A stretch of DNA of 25,459 nucleotides, taken from the NCBI GenBank assembly GCA_021734595.1, contig JAIPIO010000012.1:1-25459 (forward strand). Direction: 5' to 3'. The position numbers and the translations under genes are program-made. The notes under the pieces were generated by a model. It was not told the origin of the DNA. It saw only the letters and a list, made by a program, of their open reading frames with translations, and searched no databases. Numbering within the stretch: position 1 is the first letter of the stretch; the number at the start of each line of letters is the position of its first letter. The stretch comes from Kiritimatiellales bacterium (GTDB taxonomy: Bacteria; Verrucomicrobiota; Kiritimatiellia; Kiritimatiellales; Pontiellaceae). Of this stretch, positions 15,521 to 22,634 are shown in pieces.

Positions 15521-16237
15521 CTACTCACAACCAATCATCGTTCCTGCCCAGCCGAATCCATCGAGCAATTCACCGCCTTTAACCGTTTCCGCGTCAACTT
15601 TGTATTTTCCGTCCGCTTTAACAGCAAACCATTCGGGGAATTGGTTGATGCGCGGATAGTCGATCGGCAGTTTCTGGTTCCCGTCCTTTACCGCACCTTT
15701 TTCAAAATCATAATCGACCGGCAGCCCATTCCGCAACGTCGCCACCCTTTCCTCGGTTTCCAGAATCCTGAGCATCCGCCCGTGGTAGAGATCCCGATCC
15801 GTCAGCGCCGAAACCAGCACCATGAAGGCATAGTTGTCGGCCGCCGAATCCTTGCCGTTCCAAAGGTCTTTACTCTTGTTGAGATTCCGCGGCACCAACC
15901 CCGTTTTCGGGTCGCAGTGCGGCGCCCAGCCATCGATATATTTCCGGCATCTGCGCAGCGCCTCATTCGCCTGCAGTCCGTGTATCCGGGCGCGGTCGAC
16001 TGCCGTCAAACCCTCCTCCTGAAGCCCAGTCGCCCACTGATCGAGCAAGGATGCCGGCTGCCCTGTGAGCGGGACTTCGATTGCAAGAAACAAGGAACTG
16101 TCGCCGAGGAAGTGATAGGGAGTGTCGGCATATTTCTGGCCACCCACTTCACCAAACCGCATCCAGGCCAGCGGTTCTGCATCCACGCACAATGCCACGG
16201 CTGCGACAAACAAAAGTCCAACCAGTTTTTTGAACAT
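15521..16237 (-). CDS. Secreted glycosidase-like protein, probably internally shortened
   Basis: 238 residues from ATG 16237 (an in-frame GTG lies one codon earlier; GAGGG upstream). Signal peptide at about 1-20. Residues 25-185 (A-D-T-P-Y-H-F-L-G-D-S-S-L-F; R-K-Y-I-D-G-W; D-S-A-A-D-N-Y-A-F-M-V-L-V-S-A-L-T-D-R) resemble the N-terminal part of six-hairpin-glycosidase-like secreted proteins that I recall being much longer. The tail (D-Y-P-R-I-N-Q-F-P-E-W-F) resembles what I recall of the family's far C-terminal end. The middle, where catalysis would be expected, appears to be missing, so an internal deletion is suspected. There is no frameshift or stop within it. It could instead be a genuine short protein. 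Family assignment is from memory and unsure. Confidence 0.55.
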   Translation of the reverse strand: MFKKLVGLLFVAAVALCVDAEPLAWMRFGEVGGQKYADTPYHFLGDSSLFLAIEVPLTGQPASLLDQWATGLQEEGLTAVDRARIHGLQANEALRRCRKYIDGWAPHCDPKTGLVPRNLNKSKDLWNGKDSAADNYAFMVLVSALTDRDLYHGRMLRILETEERVATLRNGLPVDYDFEKGAVKDGNQKLPIDYPRINQFPEWFAVKADGKYKVDAETVKGGELLDGFGWAGTMIGCE

Positions 16238-16272
16238 CACTCCCTCTTGTTTTCCAATCCCTGTCAGCTGCT

Positions 16273-17682
16273 TTATTTTTTCTTTCCCTTCTTCTTTTTT
16301 CCGCCAGCCTTTTTCTTCTTGTCGCCCTTGTTGGCCGACTGTGCTTTCGGGGTATCCATCGCCACGCCGGTATCGCCCTGCTCCGCCATCCAGCGATCCA
16401 GCTCGGCGCGCAGCCGTTTTTTAACTGCGGCGTATTCGGGATTGTCGGCGAGGTTTTCGAGTTCATACGGATCGGCATCCACGCGATAGAGTTCCTCCGC
16501 CGGGCGGTTGTGGAATTTCTTCAGCAGCTCTTTCGCACGTTCGTCGCCCGCCGCTTCGGCCTTTTTCAGCGCAGGCCAAAACGTCAACCGCGAATCCTTC
16601 GTCACGGCATGCTTCTCGTGGTATGAGGCATCCGGCGTCAGGTTCCACAGATAATGGAATTCCTCGTCGCGGATGGAGCGGATCGGGTACGGCTCGCCCT
16701 CTGGCACATTGTTATGGACGCCGTAGACATATTTCCGGTGGCTGCTTTTCTTACCTTCCAGCACCGGCAAGAAACTGCGTCCGTCAAGGTTGTATTCCGC
16801 CGGGTTGCCGCCGGCGGCATCAATAAAGGTCGGCAACACATCCGCCATCTGCACCATCGCGTCCGTCTGGCCGCCCGGCCTGATCCGCCCCGGCCAGCCC
16901 GCCAGCAGACCGGTATGCACACCTAGGTTCCAGTTGCTCCACTTGGCAAAGCCCAACGCCCAGCCCTGCTCCGAACTGAACATCACCAGCGTGTTGTCCG
17001 CCTGACCCGACGTTTCCAATGCCTGGAAAACTTCGCCCACCTCGCGGTCGAGGTCGGTCACCTCGGCAAGATAGCGGGTCATCACCTCGCGGATCTCCGG
17101 ACTGTCGTGCTGGATCGGCGCCAAGTGAAGCTTGCCGGGATCGAACTGCGAGGCGTCACCCGTCGTCCACGGCGCATGGCTGTTGTGCGAACAGATATAC
17201 AGGCAGAACGGCTGATCCTTGCCCTTGGCCATGAATTCGCGGACATCATTGCCCGCCGGAAAGTTCTTTAGCACCTCGAACGGGAAAACCGCTTTCGGAC
17301 TCGCGTGTACCTTGCCGGAAATGCCCACGCGATAGCCGAGCCCGCCCAGATGCTGGCAAACGCTCTTCGTGCCCGGCTTGGCGGAGGAATGGTTCCACGC
17401 CACACCGTTGCGGACGGGATAGAGACCCGTGTACAATTCTGCCCGGAACGGGGCGCACATCGCCATCGAGGAATAGGCGCGGTTGAACTTCATCCCCTCC
17501 CGCGCAATCCGCTCAATATTCGGTGTCTTTACATCCCTGCCGCCATACATGCTAAGCATGCTGTAGGTCAGGTCGTCCGCCAGAATGAATAGAAAGTTGG
17601 GCTTGCGCGTTGCCGCCCCCGCCCCTGTCACTGTCAGCGCAACAGCGCTTCCCGCTGTTGCCAAAAAACCGCGTCGTTTCAT
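16273..17682 (-). CDS. Secreted sulfatase with lysine-rich tail
   Basis: 469-residue sulfatase. The start at 17682 has TAAGGAG 5 nt upstream, and that TAA is the stop of the GH95 gene, so the two are tightly coupled. The N-terminus M-K-R-R-G-F-L-A-T-A-G is Tat-like, with cleavage near residue 23. Catalytic features are F-I-L-A-D-D (metal) and C-A-P-F-R with Cys76 as the formylglycine site. S-S-E-Q-G-W stands in place of the usual D-H/N-G, followed by A-K-W-S-N-W-N-L-G-V-H-T, a variant I believe typifies one sulfatase subfamily. The last 20 residues are mainly lysine and glycine. Substrate unknown; likely the same glycan as its neighbours. Confidence 0.92.
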   Translation of the reverse strand: MKRRGFLATAGSAVALTVTGAGAATRKPNFLFILADDLTYSMLSMYGGRDVKTPNIERIAREGMKFNRAYSSMAMCAPFRAELYTGLYPVRNGVAWNHSSAKPGTKSVCQHLGGLGYRVGISGKVHASPKAVFPFEVLKNFPAGNDVREFMAKGKDQPFCLYICSHNSHAPWTTGDASQFDPGKLHLAPIQHDSPEIREVMTRYLAEVTDLDREVGEVFQALETSGQADNTLVMFSSEQGWALGFAKWSNWNLGVHTGLLAGWPGRIRPGGQTDAMVQMADVLPTFIDAAGGNPAEYNLDGRSFLPVLEGKKSSHRKYVYGVHNNVPEGEPYPIRSIRDEEFHYLWNLTPDASYHEKHAVTKDSRLTFWPALKKAEAAGDERAKELLKKFHNRPAEELYRVDADPYELENLADNPEYAAVKKRLRAELDRWMAEQGDTGVAMDTPKAQSANKGDKKKKAGGKKKKGKKK

Positions 17683-17690
17683 GTTTCTCC

Positions 17691-20129
17691 TTACTCGATA
17701 TTGATTATCACTTCACACATTTTGCCCTTTTTCAATTTTAGCGGAATGCCAAAGGTTCCGAGTTTCACCTTCCTGTCTTTGCCGTTCACCATCAGCGCAG
17801 CGGGTGTTCGGCGGCACAGTAGCTGGATCTTCTGATCCTTTTTCGAAACCAGCATCGCCGTCAGCACCTTTTGATCCAAATCCCACTTCAGCGACTCGAT
17901 TTTGATCTGGCCGCGGCACAGGATGCCGTATGCGCTGCCTTTGACATAATCGTCCGGCAGGCTCGGCAGCAATTCCACAACGCCTTCTCGTGAATAGACG
18001 AGCCCTTCCAGCAACAAACCGTGCCACGAGTTGATGAAGTCGGCGTTGAATGCACTGCCGGGATTATGCAAAGTAAACAGGCTTGGAAGGATGTAGCGGT
18101 TGGTGAACAGCGCCAGGCAATTCTGTTTGTAGATTTCCGTTTCGCGCAGCCGCGCGGCGGCAAAGGCGCGCACCAACAAACCGTGTGCGCTCTTCATCTC
18201 GAAATCGAAACCGTTCTTGCGTTTGCGCAGCATTTTAACCATGGCGGCATGCAGTGCTGGATTATCCTCCGGGACACCCATCTCGTGCGACGGCCACGCC
18301 GGGTAGGTCTGCGCCGCGTGTCGGTGGGCATGGTTGTCGCGGATATCCGGATGGGCCCACTCCTTGAGCGCGCCGTCTTCGTCGTTCAAGTAGGGCGGCA
18401 GATCCTTCAGCATCTGCTTCCATTTCCCAACCCGGTTGCGGTAGAGCCCGAGCCGCTTGCTTTCGCGCACCAGAATTTCCAGCACCTGCCGGCAGACGGC
18501 GAGATCCATCACAGCGTTGACAGTGCTTAATGTGGACATTTCCTTCCCGCCCTTGGTAACAAAAGCACGGTTTTCCGGCGAGAAGGAGGGAACATACACA
18601 TAGTTCCCGTTTTCATCGCGGTGCGTCAGGAAATCCTCGTAGAAGAGCGCAATCTTTTCGTAGAGCGGCAACACATCCTCGCGCAGGAATTTTTCGTCGC
18701 CCGTGACCTCGCAGTATTCATACAGCGGATAAGCCAGCCAGCCCGCGCCAGCCGTCCAGAACCAGCCGTACCAGCGCACACTCGAATGGTGCATGTATCC
18801 GCTGCGCCCGTCCGTGCGGCTCGGGGCCATCACTCCGCGGCAGTTGTACAGGCTGCGTGCATTCGTTTCCCAGTCGTCGATCTGGTCGCGGATCAGGTTC
18901 CAGTAGGAATACACCACCGTCTCGGGCAGATTGCCGATGTTGCCCCCCGCCATCTGTAGGTTGATATTGGTATCCGTCGTGTAGTCGCCCGACCATGCGG
19001 CGGTCGTGTACGGGTTCCAAACGCCCGGCAGGTTGGGCGGCAGGCCGCCGCAGCTGCCGATATAGGTAAAGCGGCTCATCTCGAAAAGCTTCTGCGTCAA
19101 TGCCGCACTCAACCGGTTGTCGGCAACCATTTCCTTCTGCTTTGCCAGCAGCGCTTCGTTATCCAGGAAATAGTCACTACCCGGCTTCAGGTTGACCAGG
19201 CAGCGCCGGAACATTTCGCCGTGCATATCGGCGTGCCGCGCCAGCAGGTAATCGTAATCGGGTTTCAGCGACGAAAGATCGGCTTTCATCAATCCTTCGG
19301 TCTTGTCCGCGTCGCGATCAAACTGCTCCACCGATTCAATGGCGGAAAGCAAAAGCATTCCGTTTTTTTGCCGGAGCTTGCGGACAACCCCGATATACCC
19401 GCGGGTGTGCAGCTCGTCATACTTTGAACGGAAAACAATCCAATCCTCGGAAACGTCCACGCTGTTGACCACATTCTCTGGGAGTGGAGGGATCAGTTTG
19501 ATCGAAGCGGTGGCGGCCTCCACCATGTGTACCGCCACCCGGTCGGGCCGCGAAACAAAGGTGCGCGTTTGAAACCGCCGGCAACCCCGGTTCCATCCCA
19601 CCGAAATTTCACCGGTCTCGAAATCGGTCTGGCGGATATAGCCCGCTACCGGTTCCGCGGACTCGGGATAGGCGATTTCCAGTGCGAAACCCTGATGATA
19701 GCCGTCGGTCCAGACAATCTTGTTCCCGTCGAGCACCTTGTCCCAACCATCCTCGTTGGCCTTTTTCCACCACCACTGGTAGGCCTCGTCATAACGGCCT
19801 TCCAGCATCATTTGCTGCATTTCGGGGACATATTTTCCAATGTCCGGCGGCGGCGTGGTTTCACGCTTCGTTTTCGGCAGGTAGAGTTTTTCATGGTTGA
19901 AGAAGAGCAGTTCCCGATCCGTGTAGCCCGTCACCATCACACCCATCGTACCGTTGCCGGTAACAAAACCCTCCATCCACTTTTTCTTGTTTTTGGCGGG
20001 CGGCGAAAAACTGTGCATCCCGTGGGTATACATCAGCTTATCGGACGTGTCGGAACATACCCCGCGCACAGCTACCAGCGCCGAACCCGCTGCCAACCCC
20101 TTCGTCTTCAGATACTCGCGCCGATTCAT
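17691..20129 (-). CDS. GH95-type glycoside hydrolase (alpha-L-fucosidase/galactosidase family)
   Basis: 812-residue enzyme, probably acting on terminal alpha-L-fucose or L-galactose. ATG 20129 starts M-N-R-R-E-Y-L-K, a Tat-like signal; an upstream TTG is less likely. Domain order fits GH95: N-terminal beta-sandwich (W-M-E-G-F-V-T-G-N-G-T-M-G), then an (alpha/alpha)6 barrel, then a C-terminal sandwich. Barrel motifs are W-S-G-D-Y-T-T-D-T-N-I-N-L-Q-M, with Asn388 and Asn390 matching the catalytic asparagines, and S-F-S-P-E-N with Glu519 as the likely acid. H-A-H-R-H-A-A-Q-T-Y-P-A-W-P matches the conserved histidine stretch, and F-N-A-D-F supplies a late aspartate. Length is in the family's range. 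It lies 19 bp after the DUF1080 gene and 8 bp before a sulfatase, so it is co-transcribed with both. Confidence 0.88.
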   Translation of the reverse strand: MNRREYLKTKGLAAGSALVAVRGVCSDTSDKLMYTHGMHSFSPPAKNKKKWMEGFVTGNGTMGVMVTGYTDRELLFFNHEKLYLPKTKRETTPPPDIGKYVPEMQQMMLEGRYDEAYQWWWKKANEDGWDKVLDGNKIVWTDGYHQGFALEIAYPESAEPVAGYIRQTDFETGEISVGWNRGCRRFQTRTFVSRPDRVAVHMVEAATASIKLIPPLPENVVNSVDVSEDWIVFRSKYDELHTRGYIGVVRKLRQKNGMLLLSAIESVEQFDRDADKTEGLMKADLSSLKPDYDYLLARHADMHGEMFRRCLVNLKPGSDYFLDNEALLAKQKEMVADNRLSAALTQKLFEMSRFTYIGSCGGLPPNLPGVWNPYTTAAWSGDYTTDTNINLQMAGGNIGNLPETVVYSYWNLIRDQIDDWETNARSLYNCRGVMAPSRTDGRSGYMHHSSVRWYGWFWTAGAGWLAYPLYEYCEVTGDEKFLREDVLPLYEKIALFYEDFLTHRDENGNYVYVPSFSPENRAFVTKGGKEMSTLSTVNAVMDLAVCRQVLEILVRESKRLGLYRNRVGKWKQMLKDLPPYLNDEDGALKEWAHPDIRDNHAHRHAAQTYPAWPSHEMGVPEDNPALHAAMVKMLRKRKNGFDFEMKSAHGLLVRAFAAARLRETEIYKQNCLALFTNRYILPSLFTLHNPGSAFNADFINSWHGLLLEGLVYSREGVVELLPSLPDDYVKGSAYGILCRGQIKIESLKWDLDQKVLTAMLVSKKDQKIQLLCRRTPAALMVNGKDRKVKLGTFGIPLKLKKGKMCEVIINIE

Positions 20130-20148
20130 GAACCACCCCAATTTTAGA

Positions 20149-20835
20149 TTACAGTTCTTTTATTTTGATGTTTCTCCAGCGCACCTGCGCTCCGATTTTT
20201 TCGACACTCTTGCCAACGCCGTGCACCTGCAGGGCGATGAAGCCGGTCGCCGTCATATCATCCTGGAGGTCTGCAGCGGGCACGCCGTTGATCCAGGTTT
20301 TGATGGAACTGCCGCGGCACTCGACTTTGAAGTGATTCCATTCGCTCTGCTTGAATGCTTTGCGGGCCGCTTCGTTCTCCTTCAGGTCGTTGAGCCAACC
20401 GCGTCGCGCCTCGTCGTAAATGCCGCCTGAATAGGCGCGCTCCGAAGGATCGATCTCCACCTGGTAGCCATGCACGCGTCCGGCTTCAAACTTTTTGGTT
20501 TTCTCGCCGATTTTGACCGTCTCGTCCTTCTCGTATGCCGCACTTCTGATCTGGATGCCGGAGTTGAGTTTTGGATCCACCTTGAAATCCAGTTCCAGGA
20601 TAAAATCGCCGTAGCACTTTTTGGTGCACATAAAGCTGTTCTGTGCTTTCGGCACCGTCGTACCGACAATCTCGCCGTTTTCAATAGTGTACTTCGCCTC
20701 GCCGCCCTTCTGGGTCCAACCGTTGAAGCTCGTACCGCCAAACAGCGCAACAAAGCCATTATCCGCAACACCGGACTTCATCGAACCGCAACCCGAAACA
20801 ACCGCCACCAAACCGAGTACCAACATCTTCTTCAT
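20149..20835 (-). CDS. DUF1080 (3-keto-disaccharide hydrolase-like) lipoprotein
   Basis: 228-residue lipoprotein. ATG 20835 follows GGGAGG at 7-nt spacing; a start further upstream would enter the palindrome array. The signal ends in V-V-S-G-C (lipobox), so it should be membrane-anchored. The rest is one jelly-roll domain with family markers F-V-A-L-F-G-G-T-S-F-N-G-W, E-N-G-E-I-V-G, G-D-F-I-L-E-L-D-F-K and L-N-S-G-I-Q-I-R-S. Members of DUF1080 have been reported to cleave 3-keto-glycosides; here the substrate is unknown. It is next to a GH95 enzyme and sulfatases, and is preceded by a 78-bp palindrome array, so it may begin its own regulated transcript. Confidence 0.9.
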   Translation of the reverse strand: MKKMLVLGLVAVVSGCGSMKSGVADNGFVALFGGTSFNGWTQKGGEAKYTIENGEIVGTTVPKAQNSFMCTKKCYGDFILELDFKVDPKLNSGIQIRSAAYEKDETVKIGEKTKKFEAGRVHGYQVEIDPSERAYSGGIYDEARRGWLNDLKENEAARKAFKQSEWNHFKVECRGSSIKTWINGVPAADLQDDMTATGFIALQVHGVGKSVEKIGAQVRWRNIKIKEL

Positions 20836-20856
20836 AACCATTCCTCCCATTACGTT

Positions 20857-20934
20857 TTCCAACCATTGGAAAACCGTTGTTTAAAAACTTCCAGACCCTG
20901 GAAAAAGCACGTCCCGCGATTCCAAGGACTGGAA
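20857..20934. repeat. Three phased palindromes upstream of the DUF1080 gene
   Basis: TTCCAA-CCA-TTGGAA (20857-20871, perfect), TTCCAG-ACC-CTGGAA (20889-20903) and TTCCAA-GGA-CTGGAA (20920-20934) have centres 32 and 31 bp apart, matching the 6542 array. The middle copy differs from the consensus on both arms in a paired way, so it is still a perfect palindrome. The array fills most of the 113-bp gap between the sulfatase stop (20949) and the DUF1080 ribosome site. Confidence 0.75.
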
Positions 20935-20948
20935 AACACACATGGCAC

Positions 20949-22442
20949 CTACTTTTTCTTCCCCTTGCCTTTCGGCTTCCGTTTCTTCGGCGGAATGCTC
21001 GGATGAAGCGGCGAACCGCCGGTATATTCATAGGCATCGAACTTTTCCCCGCCGCCGACCACGCGCGGATCACCGGTGGCCTCCAACTCGTCATTGAGCT
21101 GCTTCGCAAGCTTTTTGAGGACATCGGCGAACTCGGGATTGGCCGCTAGATTGATCTGTTCGTCCGGATCCTTGCGCACATCGAACAGCTCGTATTCGGG
21201 ACGCTTGGCGAACGACAGGTCGAATAGCCGCCGGTGTTCCGCATCCTTGTCGCGGTTTTCCACCATGTAGGTCTTGGTCGGCCCGTTGTCGCAGTCGCCA
21301 AACCAGGCGCCGGGGAAAAAGGCGTTCTTGAAATCCTCCGTGCCGGCCGGCCAGCGGTCGGTGCTGAAGTTGCGGACCAACAGGAATCCGTCGGTGCGGA
21401 TGGCACGGCAGGGATAACCACCGGAATCCGGCGCGGCCTGGGCCGGGCAGTGCCGTTCCTTGCCAAACAGAATGTGGCTGCGCGACTTTTGGATGCGTCC
21501 GCTCTTTCCGGCGGTCAGCTGCGGAACCAGGCTGCGCCCCGTCATGATTCCGGGAATCGGCAACCCGGCCGACTCCAGAAACGTCGGCGCATAGTCGGTG
21601 GAACTGACATAGTCCGTGATGCGGTGCCCGCCCTCGTAATGTCCCGGCCAATGGATTGCCAGCGGCACGTGCGCACCGTCGTCGTACACATTGCTCTTGC
21701 AACGGGGGAATGGCATGCCATGGTCGCTTGTCATCACCACAATGGTATTGTCCAGTTCGCCCAGCGCACGGATCTGCTCGATGTGTTCGCCGGTTTCGCG
21801 GTCAAAGCGCTGGACTTCGAAATAATAGTCCGCCACGTCGCCACGCACCTCCGGTACGTCGGGAAAGCAGCCCGGCACATCGATCTTATCCAGCGGGATA
21901 CCATCCTGCGCCCCGGAATCCTTGGTGTACGGACGGTGCGGATCGATCGACCCGAACCAGAAACAGAACGGCTTGTCCTTCGGACGCTTTTCAAGGAACT
22001 CCGCAAAGTTCTTGAACTGGTCACCGGCCGGGTTGCGCGACCGTTCACCGAGATTCCCGGGCGCCCACCCCTTGCGGGTGTAGCCCACGCAATAGCCCGC
22101 CGCCTCCAGCAGGTCGGGATAGACCGGGTTCTTCACCGGAATCGGGCCGTACAGGTTGGCCGCCTCGTCCAGCCGCCAGTGCCACTGCCCCGTCAGGATC
22201 GCTGCGCGCGATGGCGCGCAGGAGGGCGATGAAATATAGGCGTGCTCAAACAGAATGCCTTCCTTTGCCAATCGATCGAACGTCGGCGTCTTGACGACCT
22301 TGTCGCCATATGCGCCCGCGTGCGCACCCCAGTCGTCCGCAATCGCAAAAAGAATGTTCGGCATTTTTTTCGCCGCTTTCGCCATCAGCGGCGCAACCGC
22401 CGCCCCCGCCAGTGCCATTTTTGAAAAACTTCGCCGGTTCAT
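20949..22442 (-). CDS. Tat-type secreted sulfatase with basic tail
   Basis: 497-residue sulfatase, first gene of the minus-strand cluster. ATG 22442 follows a GGGAAGGAA ribosome site. M-N-R-R-S-F-S-K-M-A is a good twin-arginine signal, cleaved near residue 24. Metal ligands lie in A-I-A-D-D-W-G; Cys75 is the formylglycine site in S-P-S-C-A-P-S-R; I-D-P-H-R-P-Y and M-T-S-D-H-G supply further active-site residues. The fold resembles heparan N-sulfatase-like enzymes, but specificity cannot be read. The tail ends in a short run of lysine, glycine and arginine (P-K-K-R-K-P-K-G-K-G-K-K-K), as in the 16273 sulfatase. The 192 bp upstream are shared with the divergent topoisomerase gene; I could not pick a convincing promoter there. 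Confidence 0.93.
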   Translation of the reverse strand: MNRRSFSKMALAGAAVAPLMAKAAKKMPNILFAIADDWGAHAGAYGDKVVKTPTFDRLAKEGILFEHAYISSPSCAPSRAAILTGQWHWRLDEAANLYGPIPVKNPVYPDLLEAAGYCVGYTRKGWAPGNLGERSRNPAGDQFKNFAEFLEKRPKDKPFCFWFGSIDPHRPYTKDSGAQDGIPLDKIDVPGCFPDVPEVRGDVADYYFEVQRFDRETGEHIEQIRALGELDNTIVVMTSDHGMPFPRCKSNVYDDGAHVPLAIHWPGHYEGGHRITDYVSSTDYAPTFLESAGLPIPGIMTGRSLVPQLTAGKSGRIQKSRSHILFGKERHCPAQAAPDSGGYPCRAIRTDGFLLVRNFSTDRWPAGTEDFKNAFFPGAWFGDCDNGPTKTYMVENRDKDAEHRRLFDLSFAKRPEYELFDVRKDPDEQINLAANPEFADVLKKLAKQLNDELEATGDPRVVGGGEKFDAYEYTGGSPLHPSIPPKKRKPKGKGKKK

Positions 22443-22634
22443 GATGTTTCCTTCCCTTTACAGTTTGATTCTCCAACTACGCATATAAAATCATTTATTG
22501 CATTTAGACCATAATTCGGCCGCGATTACAAACAGCTTTGTAGCCACAACCATCCAAAAGTGCTTTATTCTTTAATCTGAAAACCCAGTTCTTCATAGTG
22601 GGGCGTTTAACGGTACGGGAAGAGTGCAATTCCA

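Noticed and set aside
17014..17028. TTCCAA-TGC-CTGGAA in the 16273 sulfatase gene
   Set aside because: One mismatch, alone, and it encodes V-F-Q-A-L-E in a conserved sulfatase helix where such residues are common; chance is likely.
22443..22634. Promoters in the divergent gap between the sulfatase and topB
   Set aside because: A/T-rich stretches exist, but no -35/-10 pair with acceptable spacing could be picked on either strand.
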